This document shows, piece by piece, positions 11,063 through 19,724 of a DNA stretch of 64,000 nucleotides. Positions within the stretch are counted from its first letter, which is position 1. Each line of letters begins with the position of its first letter. A program made the position numbers and the translations under genes. The notes beneath the pieces were generated by a model. That model worked only from the letters and a program-made list of their open reading frames with translations, was not told where the DNA came from and did no database searches. This DNA is from Phycisphaerales bacterium (GTDB taxonomy: Bacteria > Planctomycetota > Phycisphaerae > Phycisphaerales > UBA1924): contig JAJDDO010000019.1 of the NCBI GenBank assembly GCA_029260265.1, positions 124,001-188,000 of the forward strand, in the 5' to 3' direction.

Positions 11063-12198
11063 TGCCCATATCGCCCTCAACCAAACCCCTCCGCCTGCTC
11101 CTTGTCCTCCCCTCCTGGGTCGGCGATATCACCATGGCCACCCCCACCATCACCCGCATCCGCGCCGCACTCCCCGGCGCGTACATCGGCGCACTGCTCC
11201 GCCCAGGGATGGATCAACTCCTCGAAGGCACCGACCTGCTCGACGAGTTGCATGTCTACCAACCGCAAGGCATGATGAGCACCAAAAAAGCCGCCGCCAA
11301 AGTCCGCCCCCGCAACTACGACACCGCCCTGCTCTTTACCAACTCATTCTCCACCGCGCTCATCACCCGGATCGCGTTCATCCAACGCCGGATCGGATAC
11401 GATCGCGACACGCGCGGGCTTCTGCTCACCGATCGCGTCACCCCCCCCCGCGAGAACAAGTCCCACAAGCTCACGCCCGCTGTCGATTACTACTGGAACC
11501 TCGCCTCGCACCTGCTCGCCCAGCCGCTCGTCGACTGGTCCATCCACACACCTACCGCCTGCACCCATGTTCCGCTCGCAATTCCATCCGATGCCCGCCT
11601 CCGGCTGCCCATCACCAAAGCGAACACCGCCAAGGCCAACGAGATCCTCAACGCCGCCAACATCACCTCTCCCTACGCCATTCTCAATCCCGGCGGCAAC
11701 AACCCCGCCAAACGCTGGCCCGCCGACCGATACGCCAAACTCGCAGATCATCTCCAAACCAACCACAACCTCCGAGTTCTGATCAACGGCTCGCCCGCCG
11801 AAGCCGACCTCATCAACGACATCATTGCCCAGTCACAAACCGATCCCGTGTCGCTACCCAAACTCGGCAACACCCTCGGTGCTCTCAAGCCACTCCTGGC
11901 GAGCTCCAGCATCATGATCACCAACGACACCGGGCCAAGGCACATTGCCGCCGCCATGTCCACGCCATTGATCACGCTCTTTGGTCCCACCGACCCACGC
12001 TGGACCACCATCCCGGTCGATCGTTTCCACGATGGATCACCAAAGGAGACCATCCTCGTCGCCGACCCAACGCTTGATCCATCGCAGTCCGCCAACAACC
12101 ACCCCGAACGCTGCGCCATCGAACACATCACCGAGCAAGCCGTTCACGCAGCAACCCGAGATATGCTCAACCATACCGAGAACCCATCCTCAAACTAG
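11062..12198 (+). CDS. waaF: ADP-heptose:LPS heptosyltransferase (GT9, WaaF-like)
   Basis: 378 residues from the ATG that shares its A with the upstream TGA. It is a GT9 fold: N-terminal LLVLPSWVGDITMATPTI, then a nucleotide-binding half with NPGGNNPAKRWPADRYAKL and the signature NDTGPRHIAAAMSTPLITLFGPTDP. The protein transfers L,D-heptose from ADP-heptose to the inner core of lipopolysaccharide at the cytoplasmic face of the inner membrane. WaaF and WaaC are hard to tell apart by eye; the DTGPRH and GPTDP motifs favour WaaF. The coupled phosphatase supports heptose use. Confidence 0.88.
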   Translation: MPISPSTKPLRLLLVLPSWVGDITMATPTITRIRAALPGAYIGALLRPGMDQLLEGTDLLDELHVYQPQGMMSTKKAAAKVRPRNYDTALLFTNSFSTALITRIAFIQRRIGYDRDTRGLLLTDRVTPPRENKSHKLTPAVDYYWNLASHLLAQPLVDWSIHTPTACTHVPLAIPSDARLRLPITKANTAKANEILNAANITSPYAILNPGGNNPAKRWPADRYAKLADHLQTNHNLRVLINGSPAEADLINDIIAQSQTDPVSLPKLGNTLGALKPLLASSSIMITNDTGPRHIAAAMSTPLITLFGPTDPRWTTIPVDRFHDGSPKETILVADPTLDPSQSANNHPERCAIEHITEQAVHAATRDMLNHTENPSSN

Positions 12199-12227
12199 TT
12201 TGCACGCCGTAGAGAACCGCGACCAGC

Positions 12228-12554
12228 CTATGTATTCACCGAACGCACCGAACGCATCGGCACACACTCAGGCACATCACGCACCCACCATCGCACACCC
12301 GGGAAGTACGCGGTCAACTCATCGAGCAACCCACGAGGCAAGCTCCCAAGCGTTGCCGGCTCGCCCCGGTACACCGAGATCACACCACAGCCAGAATCCG
12401 GCCGCACCGTCCCACTCGCCATGCTCCCCGCATCACCCGCGGGCGCATCTGAACCGATGACCATGCGCCATTCGCTCGTCATCCACCAGATGGTCTCATC
12501 GTGCTCAAGCATCGGTACCCCGTACCGACGAAATCGACCCAATTCTCGCCCCAC
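12228..12554 (-). CDS. Small hypothetical protein next to tRNA-Ala
   Basis: Up to 108 residues from a GTG at 12554; the ATG at 12512 (MLEHDETIWW) is an alternative. The composition is protein-like, with several Trp and Gly residues and a plausible compact fold, but nothing is recognised. It converges on waaF, 29 bases apart, and lies just upstream of the tRNA gene on the opposite strand. I cannot exclude that it is a chance ORF. Confidence 0.45.
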   Translation of the reverse strand: MGRELGRFRRYGVPMLEHDETIWWMTSEWRMVIGSDAPAGDAGSMASGTVRPDSGCGVISVYRGEPATLGSLPRGLLDELTAYFPGVRWWVRDVPECVPMRSVRSVNT

Positions 12555-12682
12555 TCAACCACAACCCCCCGAAATCACCTCAAGAAGGTCCGAGAGCACG
12601 CCAACCACACCATTTCCCCTTGACCCAAGCATGTTGGCATCTACACTCAACCTCGGCCTCAACCGCCGAAACTCCCAATCGC

Positions 12683-12859
<177 letters not shown>

Positions 12860-12896
12860 AGGTCAAGCAAACAAGTTCATTTGGTACATATACCTC

Positions 12897-12978
12897 TTGT
12901 ATTCGATACGGATTTGTAGATAATGGCAGATCGAGGAATCCACCTCGGCTTTATTGATTTTGAAGAGGGAAACCACAC
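12897..12978 (+). promoter_or_regulatory. Promoter and hairpin leader of S74 gene 1
   Basis: TTGTAT (12897-12902), a 16-nt spacer and GATAAT (12919-12924) form a sigma70-like promoter. Just downstream is hairpin CGAGG-AATCCA-CCTCG (12932-12947), then GAGGGA as ribosome-binding site before the ATG at 12979. The same order, with base changes in the loop only, precedes the other three S74 genes. Confidence 0.7.
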
Positions 12979-15030
12979 ATGCGTTTTGATTTCTTTGCCG
13001 CCGTTTTGGGTACTGCTATCGTTTGCTCCGCTCCGGCTCAAGCTCAACTTGAGACAGTCTTCGTATACCAAGGGAGCCTGATGGAGGCTGGGGAACCGGC
13101 CAATGGTGAATACGAGTTCCAACTCCGTCTCCTCGACGACCTGAACTTCCAAGTCGGCACCACGCAGTTCTCATCAGCGGTCATCAACGAGGGCATCTTC
13201 CAGATCGATATGGACTTTGGTCTAGGAGCCTTCGACGGGTCCACACGGTATTTAGAGATTTCTGTCCGTTCATTCATGGATGGCGGTCCGTACATCACGC
13301 TTTCGCCGAATCAACTGATTACCTCAACCCCTGTTGCCCAGTTCGCACTCTCTGGTAACGAAGGACCGCAAGGTCCACAAGGTGTGCAGGGCCCTCAAGG
13401 CGACGCAGGTGCAGCGGGCATGACCGGAGCTGATGGATCTCAGGGTATCCAAGGGGAATCTGGAAACGACGGCCTCCCCGGTGCAGAGGGCATGCAAGGT
13501 ATTCAAGGCGCCCAAGGTAATCCCGGAACCCCCGGCGATTCGCACTGGACACTCAATGGCTCAGCAACCTACTACACCACAGGTAATGTTGGAATCGGAA
13601 CTGCTTCGCCGATCTATCCGCTCCAAGTGCAAACCAATGGTGAGCGTGCGGTACATGCCTCGACAAGTAGTACCTTGGGGCGCGGTATCTATGGTGAAGC
13701 GACGGCCGCTTCTGGTTTCACCTACGGTGGTCGGTTCCTGAGCGAAAGCACATCGGGGCGAGGCGTCTTCAGTGTTGCCAACGCCTCCACTGGAACCACC
13801 TATGGTGTGTACGGCCAGAGTTCCAGCACATCCGGACGCGGCGTGTACGGCAGGGCCGTCGGCTCCACTGGCACCACCTTCGGTGTGTACGGCAACAGCT
13901 CCAGCCCATCCGGACGCGGCGTGTACGGTGAAGCTACTGCTTCCAGTGGCGACACCTTTGGCGTGTACGGTCAAAACTCAAGTACATCTGGGCGCGGTGT
14001 CTTCGGAGAGGCCACTGCTACCAGCGGCTCCACCTATGGTGTGTACGGCCGCTCTTCCAGTACTTCAGGGCGCGGCGTCTTCGGCTGGTCCTTCGCGAAC
14101 ACCGGCGTCAACTCCGGCGTGCAAGGCCAGAGCAACAGCACATCCGGGCGTGGCATCTTCGGCTTAGCAACCGCCGCCACCGGCGCCTCCTACGGCGTGC
14201 TGGGGCAGAGTGACAGCACATCCGGACAAGGAGTCTACGGCGCGGCCACTGCCGATACCGGCGAAACATACGGCGTGCACGGTCTGAGCGAGAGCTTATC
14301 TGGGTTGGGCGTTTACGGGGAGGTCACCGCCGTCGGAGGCACCCCCATCGGTGTGTTTGGAAAGAGTTCCGCTCCGTTCGGGCGAGGCGTCCGTGGCTGG
14401 GCAAGCGCTGCTACCGGCACCTCCTACGGCGTGCAGGGGCAGAGCGACAGCACAAACGGACGCGCACTTTATGGCAGTGCCACAGCCGGTACCGGCGTCA
14501 ACTACGGCGTGTACGCTTCAACCAATAGCTCAGATGGCTATGCCGGCTTCTTTTCAGGTGGAAAAAACTACTTCGGCGGAAATGTCGGTATCGGAACCAG
14601 CTCACCAACCTTCAATCTTTCAGTCTCTGGCAGCGCTGGTAAAACCGGCGGAGGCTCATGGGCGGTGTTCTCTGACCAACGCCTCAAGAAGAACATCACT
14701 TCAATGGCCGGCTCGCTCGATACGATCTCAGCATTGCGTCCTGTGAACTTCGAATACACAGCGAAAGATCATTTCTCCTACACCCCCGGCGTGCAGTCGG
14801 GCTTCATTGCTCAAGAAGTCCAAGGGGTAATCCCGCAATGGGTAAACACCGCTGATGATGGATACTTCTATCTTGATCAGGTTGGCTACGAAGCATTGAT
14901 CGTTGATGCGATTCAGGAGTTGCGGGCTGAGAAGGACGCCGAGATTTCAAAGAAGGATCAGCAGATTTTGGAACTTCAACTTCGTCTAGATCGTATTGAG
15001 CGGATGATGGTTCTCATTGCAGACAAATAA
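12979..15030 (+). CDS. Secreted collagen-like surface protein with 26-residue repeats and S74 chaperone domain
   Basis: 683 residues. Signal peptide to about residue 22 (AQA), then a beta-rich YQG domain (about 25-125, FVYQGSLMEAGEPANGEYEF), a collagen-like Gly-X-Y stretch (about 127-182), a GNVGIGTASP link, then ten or more repeats of about 26 residues (pattern STSGRGVYGEAT..GTTYGVYGQ), and a C-terminal intramolecular chaperone (peptidase S74) with FSDQRLKKNI, where the Ser and the Lys five later form the self-cleavage dyad of the family. It ends in a coiled coil. S74 domains trimerise phage tail spikes and large bacterial fibres, then cut themselves off; so this is probably a trimeric cell-surface fibre. 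The stop lies two bases before unit B. Confidence 0.85.
   Translation: MRFDFFAAVLGTAIVCSAPAQAQLETVFVYQGSLMEAGEPANGEYEFQLRLLDDLNFQVGTTQFSSAVINEGIFQIDMDFGLGAFDGSTRYLEISVRSFMDGGPYITLSPNQLITSTPVAQFALSGNEGPQGPQGVQGPQGDAGAAGMTGADGSQGIQGESGNDGLPGAEGMQGIQGAQGNPGTPGDSHWTLNGSATYYTTGNVGIGTASPIYPLQVQTNGERAVHASTSSTLGRGIYGEATAASGFTYGGRFLSESTSGRGVFSVANASTGTTYGVYGQSSSTSGRGVYGRAVGSTGTTFGVYGNSSSPSGRGVYGEATASSGDTFGVYGQNSSTSGRGVFGEATATSGSTYGVYGRSSSTSGRGVFGWSFANTGVNSGVQGQSNSTSGRGIFGLATAATGASYGVLGQSDSTSGQGVYGAATADTGETYGVHGLSESLSGLGVYGEVTAVGGTPIGVFGKSSAPFGRGVRGWASAATGTSYGVQGQSDSTNGRALYGSATAGTGVNYGVYASTNSSDGYAGFFSGGKNYFGGNVGIGTSSPTFNLSVSGSAGKTGGGSWAVFSDQRLKKNITSMAGSLDTISALRPVNFEYTAKDHFSYTPGVQSGFIAQEVQGVIPQWVNTADDGYFYLDQVGYEALIVDAIQELRAEKDAEISKKDQQILELQLRLDRIERMMVLIADK
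13663..14520 (+). repeat. 78-bp coding tandem repeats
   Basis: About eleven in-frame, diverged repeats of 78 bp (26 aa) inside S74 gene 1. Each has a GRGV(Y/F)G motif and a G..YGV.GQ motif separated by about 15 residues. The divergence is mostly silent or conservative, so the array is old and under protein-level selection rather than a fresh slippage array. Confidence 0.8.
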
Positions 15031-15032
15031 AT

Positions 15033-15175
15033 GCATGCAAGAGGTCGAGAGTTCAAATCTCTTCGTCTCCACTTATAGAAAACGCCGCTGGTTTGATGCC
15101 AGTGGTGTTTTTTGATGGATACTGAGAATTGGGGAGATATGGACTGACCCGCTTTGACCCGAATTCTGACCCGCT
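15033..15175 (+). repeat. tRNA-tail unit B
   Basis: Bases 15033-15074 are identical over 42 nt to the tRNA-Ala gene from anticodon position 35 to the CTT after A73. Terminator AAAACGCCGCTGG / CCAGTGGTGTTTT (15079-15113, two G:U pairs) follows, then TGACCCGCT (15145), TGACCCGAA (15155) and TGACCCGCT (15167), again at 10/12 spacing. There is no 5' half, so this is not a functional tRNA. Confidence 0.85.
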
Positions 15176-15194
15176 AAGTCTGTCTAAGTTGAAT

Positions 15195-16328
15195 CTACTT
15201 GCCTGCATGGGAGAAGTCGGTGATGTCTTTGCCGTCGTAGCGATAGAGTTGGCCGTGGTTGCCTCCGAACCAGATGTTTGAATCATGATCTTCGATGATG
15301 AAGTTGATAGCTTGGAATGTGGTCCCGTCTTGATCGATGATTGTTACGAATTGCTTTCCATCAAATGTACACAAATCTCCGTTGACAATGCCTATCCAGA
15401 GGTTGCCGGTGGAGTCTTCGAAGATTGCCGAGATGCTTGTGCTGCTTGTACCGTGGGTTGAATGGAAGTTGGTGAAAGTTTCGCCATCAAAACGATCGAG
15501 GCCGCCTTTCTGGTTTCCGTTGCTCCCGATCCAGACATTGCCTGATCTGTCTGCGTGTATAGATCTGGTCGTGTAGTCGCTGAGTCCGTCTTCAACGGTG
15601 AAGTGCTTCATGCTCGTGCCGTCGTATCGGCTGACTCCGCCACGGGTGAGCGATGTGAACCAGATGTTGCCCTTGGTGTCTTGGGTCAGTTCAAGGACAA
15701 CATTGTGGTAGAGTCCATCGGTTTGTATCAGGCCGTGATTTGCAAGATGGCTGGTGAAGTTTTCTCCGTTGTAGTGGTATGCTCCGAAACCATTGGTTCC
15801 GATCCAGAAGTTCCCGTTGCGGTCTTGGAGCATGTCTGTGACCTGATTGGGATTGACGACGGGGTAGGCTTTGTCGAGCCAGCTTGAAGAAATTCTGACG
15901 TGTGGGATTTGGATGTGTGCAAAGTTTTCGCCGTCGTATCGGCACATGCCATCGGGCATCCCGAACCACATGTTGCCTTCGCTGTCTTGCATGATCGAGG
16001 TGACTTGGTTGTCGCTCAGGCCGTCTTTGGTGGTTATGTTGGTGAATGACTCGCCGTCGTAGCGGTAGATGCCTTTGCTGTTTGATGAGAACCAGAGATC
16101 GCCCTTGTCATCTACAAAGCCGTCTCTGAATGTGTTTGCGGATTTGACTGCGGCGATGCGTTTGTCAATCGCATTGCGGGTTGTTGCGTCAGTGGTGTAG
16201 TTGTCTTCTGGACGCTCGATTGTCAATTCGGGTGGTGCTATGTAGTTGCCTGAGAGTCGTGCGAAGTTCGGTGTTGGAAGCAGAGTCTGAGCGAGAAGAA
16301 CGATCGGGATGAATGTAAAATGAATCAT
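15195..16328 (-). CDS. Secreted seven-repeat Reg_prop beta-propeller protein
   Basis: 377 residues, with a signal peptide (MIHFTFIPIVLLAQTLL). Seven repeats of about 40 residues follow, each with a core like D..GN.WFG....G..RYDGE.FT (for example DSEGNMWFGMPDGMCRYDGE). Seven repeats are enough for one closed propeller. Known for the family: such two-component-regulator propellers are usually the periplasmic sensor half of hybrid kinases; here no kinase, HAMP or membrane helix follows, so it is a free-standing sensor-type or binding protein. It lies alone between units B and C, reading against the array, and ends 20 bases from the unit B 9-mers. AT content is higher than in the core genes. Confidence 0.8.
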   Translation of the reverse strand: MIHFTFIPIVLLAQTLLPTPNFARLSGNYIAPPELTIERPEDNYTTDATTRNAIDKRIAAVKSANTFRDGFVDDKGDLWFSSNSKGIYRYDGESFTNITTKDGLSDNQVTSIMQDSEGNMWFGMPDGMCRYDGENFAHIQIPHVRISSSWLDKAYPVVNPNQVTDMLQDRNGNFWIGTNGFGAYHYNGENFTSHLANHGLIQTDGLYHNVVLELTQDTKGNIWFTSLTRGGVSRYDGTSMKHFTVEDGLSDYTTRSIHADRSGNVWIGSNGNQKGGLDRFDGETFTNFHSTHGTSSTSISAIFEDSTGNLWIGIVNGDLCTFDGKQFVTIIDQDGTTFQAINFIIEDHDSNIWFGGNHGQLYRYDGKDITDFSHAGK

Positions 16329-16393
16329 GCTGTGCTTTCGGCTTCGTGGTATTTGGGATTAGTTTGTAGGAGAACGCATAGTCAGACCATGGA

Positions 16394-16480
16394 TTGCATG
16401 AAGCCAGTGGCGATATTTGGTGTAGTGAGAGCGTTGGTGGGTTTGGGCTTGACCCGCTCTGGTCTGATTGCTGACACGCT
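16394..16480 (+). repeat. tRNA-tail unit C (decayed)
   Basis: The tRNA part is gone. GCATGAAGCCAGTGGCG resembles the second half of the unit H terminator, and TGACCCGCT (16450), TGGTCTGAT (16460) and TGACACGCT (16472) retain the 10/12 spacing. Weak by itself; accepted because the order and spacing match the intact copies. Confidence 0.55.
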
Positions 16481-16573
16481 AAGCCATAGCTGGAATAGCG
16501 CAATCTCAGGAAACGAGGGAGCATCAGTATTGCTCGAATTGCAACTCGTCATTCCTGGTGATGTAGACCTCAT

Positions 16574-17779
16574 ATGCGCACAATCCCATTACTGTACATA
16601 CCCGCCGTCTGTCTCTTACTCATCCTGACTGGAAATCAGGTTTCAGCTTATCATGCACCGCATTCAGACGTGTCTACTTCAGACCATGATCTGGATATTC
16701 CATCTGTGTTTTTGATGAATCGGGGTGCCATTTTTTCTGAGAATGAAGAGGTATCAAGTTCGTTGCATGATGCTGTCGGAGAACTGATCACGGCGATTCA
16801 CAGCGGGGATATCACAGAGCGACTTGTATCTAGAGAAGATCGTGAACGGTATTCATTCTTTATGAAGGCGTTGAGTCGACTGAAAATTGAATCTGATACA
16901 GAATCTCATCCACCAATGGTGTTGAAGTCTTTCTCTCCAGATGGAGGCACAAGCTTCCTCATCACGATTGCATTCAAAAGTCAAGGCGTGAGCAGCGATC
17001 AAATCGAGAAGATTATCGAGTTTCACGCATATCCGGACAAGGAAAAATTCAGTTTCAAAAGTCCCTTTGAGTATCGAACCCGAGCGCTCAGTACTGTTAC
17101 CTTTGGTGATGTTCAATACTACTACTCAGGATCGATCAATCATGAACTGGCACAGCATTTCGTGAGCTTCAAACACCAACTCGAATCTGATCTAGGTACT
17201 GCGAAAAGACCATTTCAATACTACTGCTTTGAGATCCTCGACGAGTTACTCAGGGCATACGGAATTGTGTACGACTGTACACGGTGCAACTGGTTGAAGG
17301 AAGATCTTGGGTTCATGGATGACAACGGGAGTGTGTTCGTGACAGGAACCGGGAATGAGAGCTTCATCTTTGATTTTCTCGTCGATTACATGAGTATGTA
17401 TTGTGATCAGGATGGCGATCTGTACCCGCCATTTGTCTACGGAATGGCTGCCTATTTCGGTGGATATGGACTCAGCGGAGATGATCTTCAAACACTCAAG
17501 GCGCAGTTCAGAGACGAGCGAAGGCGAAACCCAGAAATCAACTTCCTCGATGAGTATCGGAAAGGGCGGAGGTCTTCAATCCAACGTCATTTCACGCATT
17601 ATGTCATCGGGGCATTCATCTGTGAAGAAGTTCTGGATCGCCATGGATTCGAGAGTGTTATGAAACTCGCACGTTCTGGCCGAGATGGCGAGCAATTTTT
17701 CAACACGTTAGAAACGCTTCTTGGTGTGAAGGAGTCGGATTTCCACGATATGGTCACTGGGCAGATTCGATCGGAGTAA
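16574..17779 (+). CDS. Secreted protein of unknown function
   Basis: 401 residues with a signal peptide (YIPAVCLLLILTGNQVSA). Not recognised. The C-terminal half (from FQYYCFEILDELLRAYGI) is alpha-helical and ends in FINTLETLLGV-like helices (actual FFNTLETLLGVKESDF), reminiscent of peptidase-MA type folds, but there is no HExxH, so no enzyme role is claimed. A pair of cysteines (YDCTRCNW) may form a disulfide outside the cell. It sits alone between units C and D; no clear SD precedes the ATG. Confidence 0.65.
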   Translation: MRTIPLLYIPAVCLLLILTGNQVSAYHAPHSDVSTSDHDLDIPSVFLMNRGAIFSENEEVSSSLHDAVGELITAIHSGDITERLVSREDRERYSFFMKALSRLKIESDTESHPPMVLKSFSPDGGTSFLITIAFKSQGVSSDQIEKIIEFHAYPDKEKFSFKSPFEYRTRALSTVTFGDVQYYYSGSINHELAQHFVSFKHQLESDLGTAKRPFQYYCFEILDELLRAYGIVYDCTRCNWLKEDLGFMDDNGSVFVTGTGNESFIFDFLVDYMSMYCDQDGDLYPPFVYGMAAYFGGYGLSGDDLQTLKAQFRDERRRNPEINFLDEYRKGRRSSIQRHFTHYVIGAFICEEVLDRHGFESVMKLARSGRDGEQFFNTLETLLGVKESDFHDMVTGQIRSE

Positions 17780-17796
17780 ATGTCGTCAAATAAATT

Positions 17797-17882
17797 TACA
17801 CTTACGGTAGCGTTTTTTTGATGGAGTGACTGAGTTGGTGAATTTGGGGGTTGATCCGCTCTGACCCATTTCTTGACCCGCT
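17797..17882 (+). repeat. tRNA-tail unit D (decayed)
   Basis: Begins with ACACTTAC, a remnant of the CCACTTAC junction, then only the 3' arm of the terminator (GCGTTTTTTTGATGGAGTGAC). TGATCCGCT (17852), TGACCCATT (17862) and TGACCCGCT (17874) follow at exact 10/12 spacing. The link sequence is nearly the same as in unit A. Confidence 0.75.
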
Positions 17883-17961
17883 AAGTTGGTATATTCTCAA
17901 TGAAGACTAGAAGACCTAGAGGTTGACTAACACGCATTCAATGCAGATCGGGGTATCGAGA

Positions 17962-18327
17962 ATGATCAAGTTTGTTATGTGTTTGACTCGTCACGCAGAA
18001 ATGACTCGTGAAGAGTTCAGAGATTATTGGGTGAAGAAACATGGACCATTTTTCATGAGCAACGCTGATGTCATGGGTGCAAAGAAATATGTGCAATCAC
18101 TCACTTTAGACACACCATTGAATGAAGGGCTCAGGAATTCTAGAGGCATGCTTCCAGAATTCGACGGTGTTGCAGAAGTCTGGTTCGAGTCTGAAGAAGC
18201 ACTCATTGCTGGAATGAGTTCCGTAGAAGGGCAAAAACTCAGCGCAGCATTGTTGGAAGATGAAGGCAATTTTGTGGACCACTCCAAGTCATCTGCGTTC
18301 ATAGTTAAAGAGCATGAACTCTCGTAG
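17962..18327 (+). CDS. EthD-domain protein
   Basis: 121 residues from the ATG at 17962, preceded by GGGG at workable spacing. The track ORF begins at a TTG 13 codons earlier. The start IKFVMCLTRHAEMTREEFRDYWVKKHGPFF matches EthD/ferredoxin-like dimeric alpha-beta barrel proteins (M..I.L..R....M..EEF..YW...H.P), and a central Trp-containing strand (GVAEVWFESEEAL) fits. These small proteins are linked to ring- or ether-degradation pathways in some bacteria but often have no known substrate. Lone gene between units D and E. Confidence 0.75.
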   Translation: MIKFVMCLTRHAEMTREEFRDYWVKKHGPFFMSNADVMGAKKYVQSLTLDTPLNEGLRNSRGMLPEFDGVAEVWFESEEALIAGMSSVEGQKLSAALLEDEGNFVDHSKSSAFIVKEHELS

Positions 18328-18360
18328 GTCTGCGTGGAATGTAATTTTGGGGCAAATATC

Positions 18361-18498
18361 GAAGGAGATGTGAGTTCGACTCTCATCGTCTCCACTTACA
18401 GAAAACGCCTTTGGCTTGATGTCAAGGGCGTTTTTTGATGGATTGAGGGAGTTGCCGATTTTGGGCTTGACCCGCTTTGACCCGTTTCTTGACCCGCT
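18361..18498 (+). repeat. tRNA-tail unit E with a different T-arm
   Basis: GGAGATGTGAG-TTCGACT-CTCATCGTCTCCA (as pieces) resembles the tRNA 3' end, but the T-stem is GTGAG/CTCAT instead of GAGAG/CTCTT, with the pairing preserved. Terminator 18402-18436 (AACGCC...GGGCGTT), then TGACCCGCT (18468), TGACCCGTT (18478) and TGACCCGCT (18490). Left boundary of the defence-type island. Confidence 0.8.
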
Positions 18499-18643
18499 AG
18501 GAGATTGAAACCAGGATCTAGAATGAGGATATGGGAAGATTGGTCATCCGTATCTGAATTGTTTCAACTTGCACTATGTTCAAACACCGCCATCATCGGT
18601 GTTCAACTCGTTGCCATAGGAGTAGTAACGGGTAACATATTCT

Positions 18644-19522
18644 GTGAGTAGCAAATCCAAAATACGTATTCAGGACATGCCCATACTCGATGTGGTTTTT
18701 GAAATGGGAGGCGGATACGTTTTGGATTTCACAAACGCCTCTTTCGCCTCGTTCTTTGCAGAAGAGATTGGTGTCAATATCGATTTGCCTCAGTTCTCTG
18801 TCGAAGGCGGAAGCAAAGGTAAGCGACTACGGTATTTTCTTCGTCAAGCAAATCAGAAGACTGCTCTTAAGACATTGCAGGCACTGTGGGAGTACCGAAA
18901 ATCTATTAAAATTTTAGCTAACGATGAAGAGCTTTCCCCAAAAGTGGAATCTGCATTTTTTGACATTGTTTGTCGTCTTGGTGGAGATCGACCTGCAGTC
19001 AAAGATTCTCCAAAACATGTCTCCCCGCAATTCAACAATGATGATCTGCAAGCGTTAGAAGCAAAGCTGATTGAGGTGAGTGAGCTAGAGCCTCATCCAC
19101 GTGGGTATGCATTTGAGGTATTTCTGAAGGAACTATTTGATGTATATGGATTGGGTGGTCGAGCGAGCTTCAGGCTGGTCGGAGAACAAATCGATGGCAG
19201 TTTCGTTCACTGCAACGACACTTACCTCCTTGAGGCCAAATGGACAAACCTACGAGTTGATGCAGCAACATTGAGATCATTCAATGCGAAAGTTGAAGAC
19301 AAAGCAGCATGGTCTCGTGGGCTTTTTGTAAGCCAAAATGGTTTTACTGAAGACGGTTTGACAGCTTTTGGGCGTGGAAAGAGTGTCATTTGTATGGATG
19401 GGCTGGATATATACGACACTCTAAATCGGCGACTTAGTTTTCCAGATGTGATTGCTTTGAAAACTCGGTATGCAGCAGAAACTGGGAGCCCGTTCGCAAG
19501 AGTTCGAGAACTTGGTTTATAA
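18644..19522 (+). CDS. AbiJ-N-terminal-like protein with Mrr-type restriction endonuclease domain
   Basis: 292 residues from a GTG; the ATG at 18680 (MPILDVV) is an alternative. The N-terminal half (VVFEMGGGYVLDFTNASFASF ... KRLRYFLRQAN as separate motifs) resembles, from memory, the AbiJ N-terminal domain found in abortive-infection proteins. The C-terminal half is a PD-(D/E)xK nuclease of the Mrr/type IV kind: FEVFLKELF, then QIDGSF (Asp184) and YLLEAKW (Glu197, Lys199), followed by FVSQNGFTEDGLTAFGRGK. Such proteins cut foreign or modified DNA. It is the first gene after unit E. No methyltransferase is adjacent; the one at 22.9 kb is probably separate. Confidence 0.75.
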   Translation: MSSKSKIRIQDMPILDVVFEMGGGYVLDFTNASFASFFAEEIGVNIDLPQFSVEGGSKGKRLRYFLRQANQKTALKTLQALWEYRKSIKILANDEELSPKVESAFFDIVCRLGGDRPAVKDSPKHVSPQFNNDDLQALEAKLIEVSELEPHPRGYAFEVFLKELFDVYGLGGRASFRLVGEQIDGSFVHCNDTYLLEAKWTNLRVDAATLRSFNAKVEDKAAWSRGLFVSQNGFTEDGLTAFGRGKSVICMDGLDIYDTLNRRLSFPDVIALKTRYAAETGSPFARVRELGL

Positions 19523-19724
19523 GAACCCATAGATATCAGCACCATTCGGTGCATAAACGGGTAGTTTTATAGTTACGGTACAATGAAACTGAACACAAAT
19601 ATGTGTTTCTGACAGCCGTTTATGCTCAAAAATGTGTGGTTTCATATTGCTGATATTGGCAATCATGTTCTGGTGTATAATTTGCTATAGAGCAAGTGTG
19701 AGAATTCAAAGTGGGAGGCAATTT

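Noticed and set aside
13663-14520. CRISPR-like array
   Set aside because: The 78-bp periodicity is in frame and inside a protein; there are no unique spacers or cas genes.
19632-19724. N-terminal membrane helix of the first gene in the two-gene pair
   Set aside because: The GGGAGG at ideal distance favours the ATG at 19725; the upstream stretch is probably untranslated, although a membrane-anchored form cannot be fully excluded.
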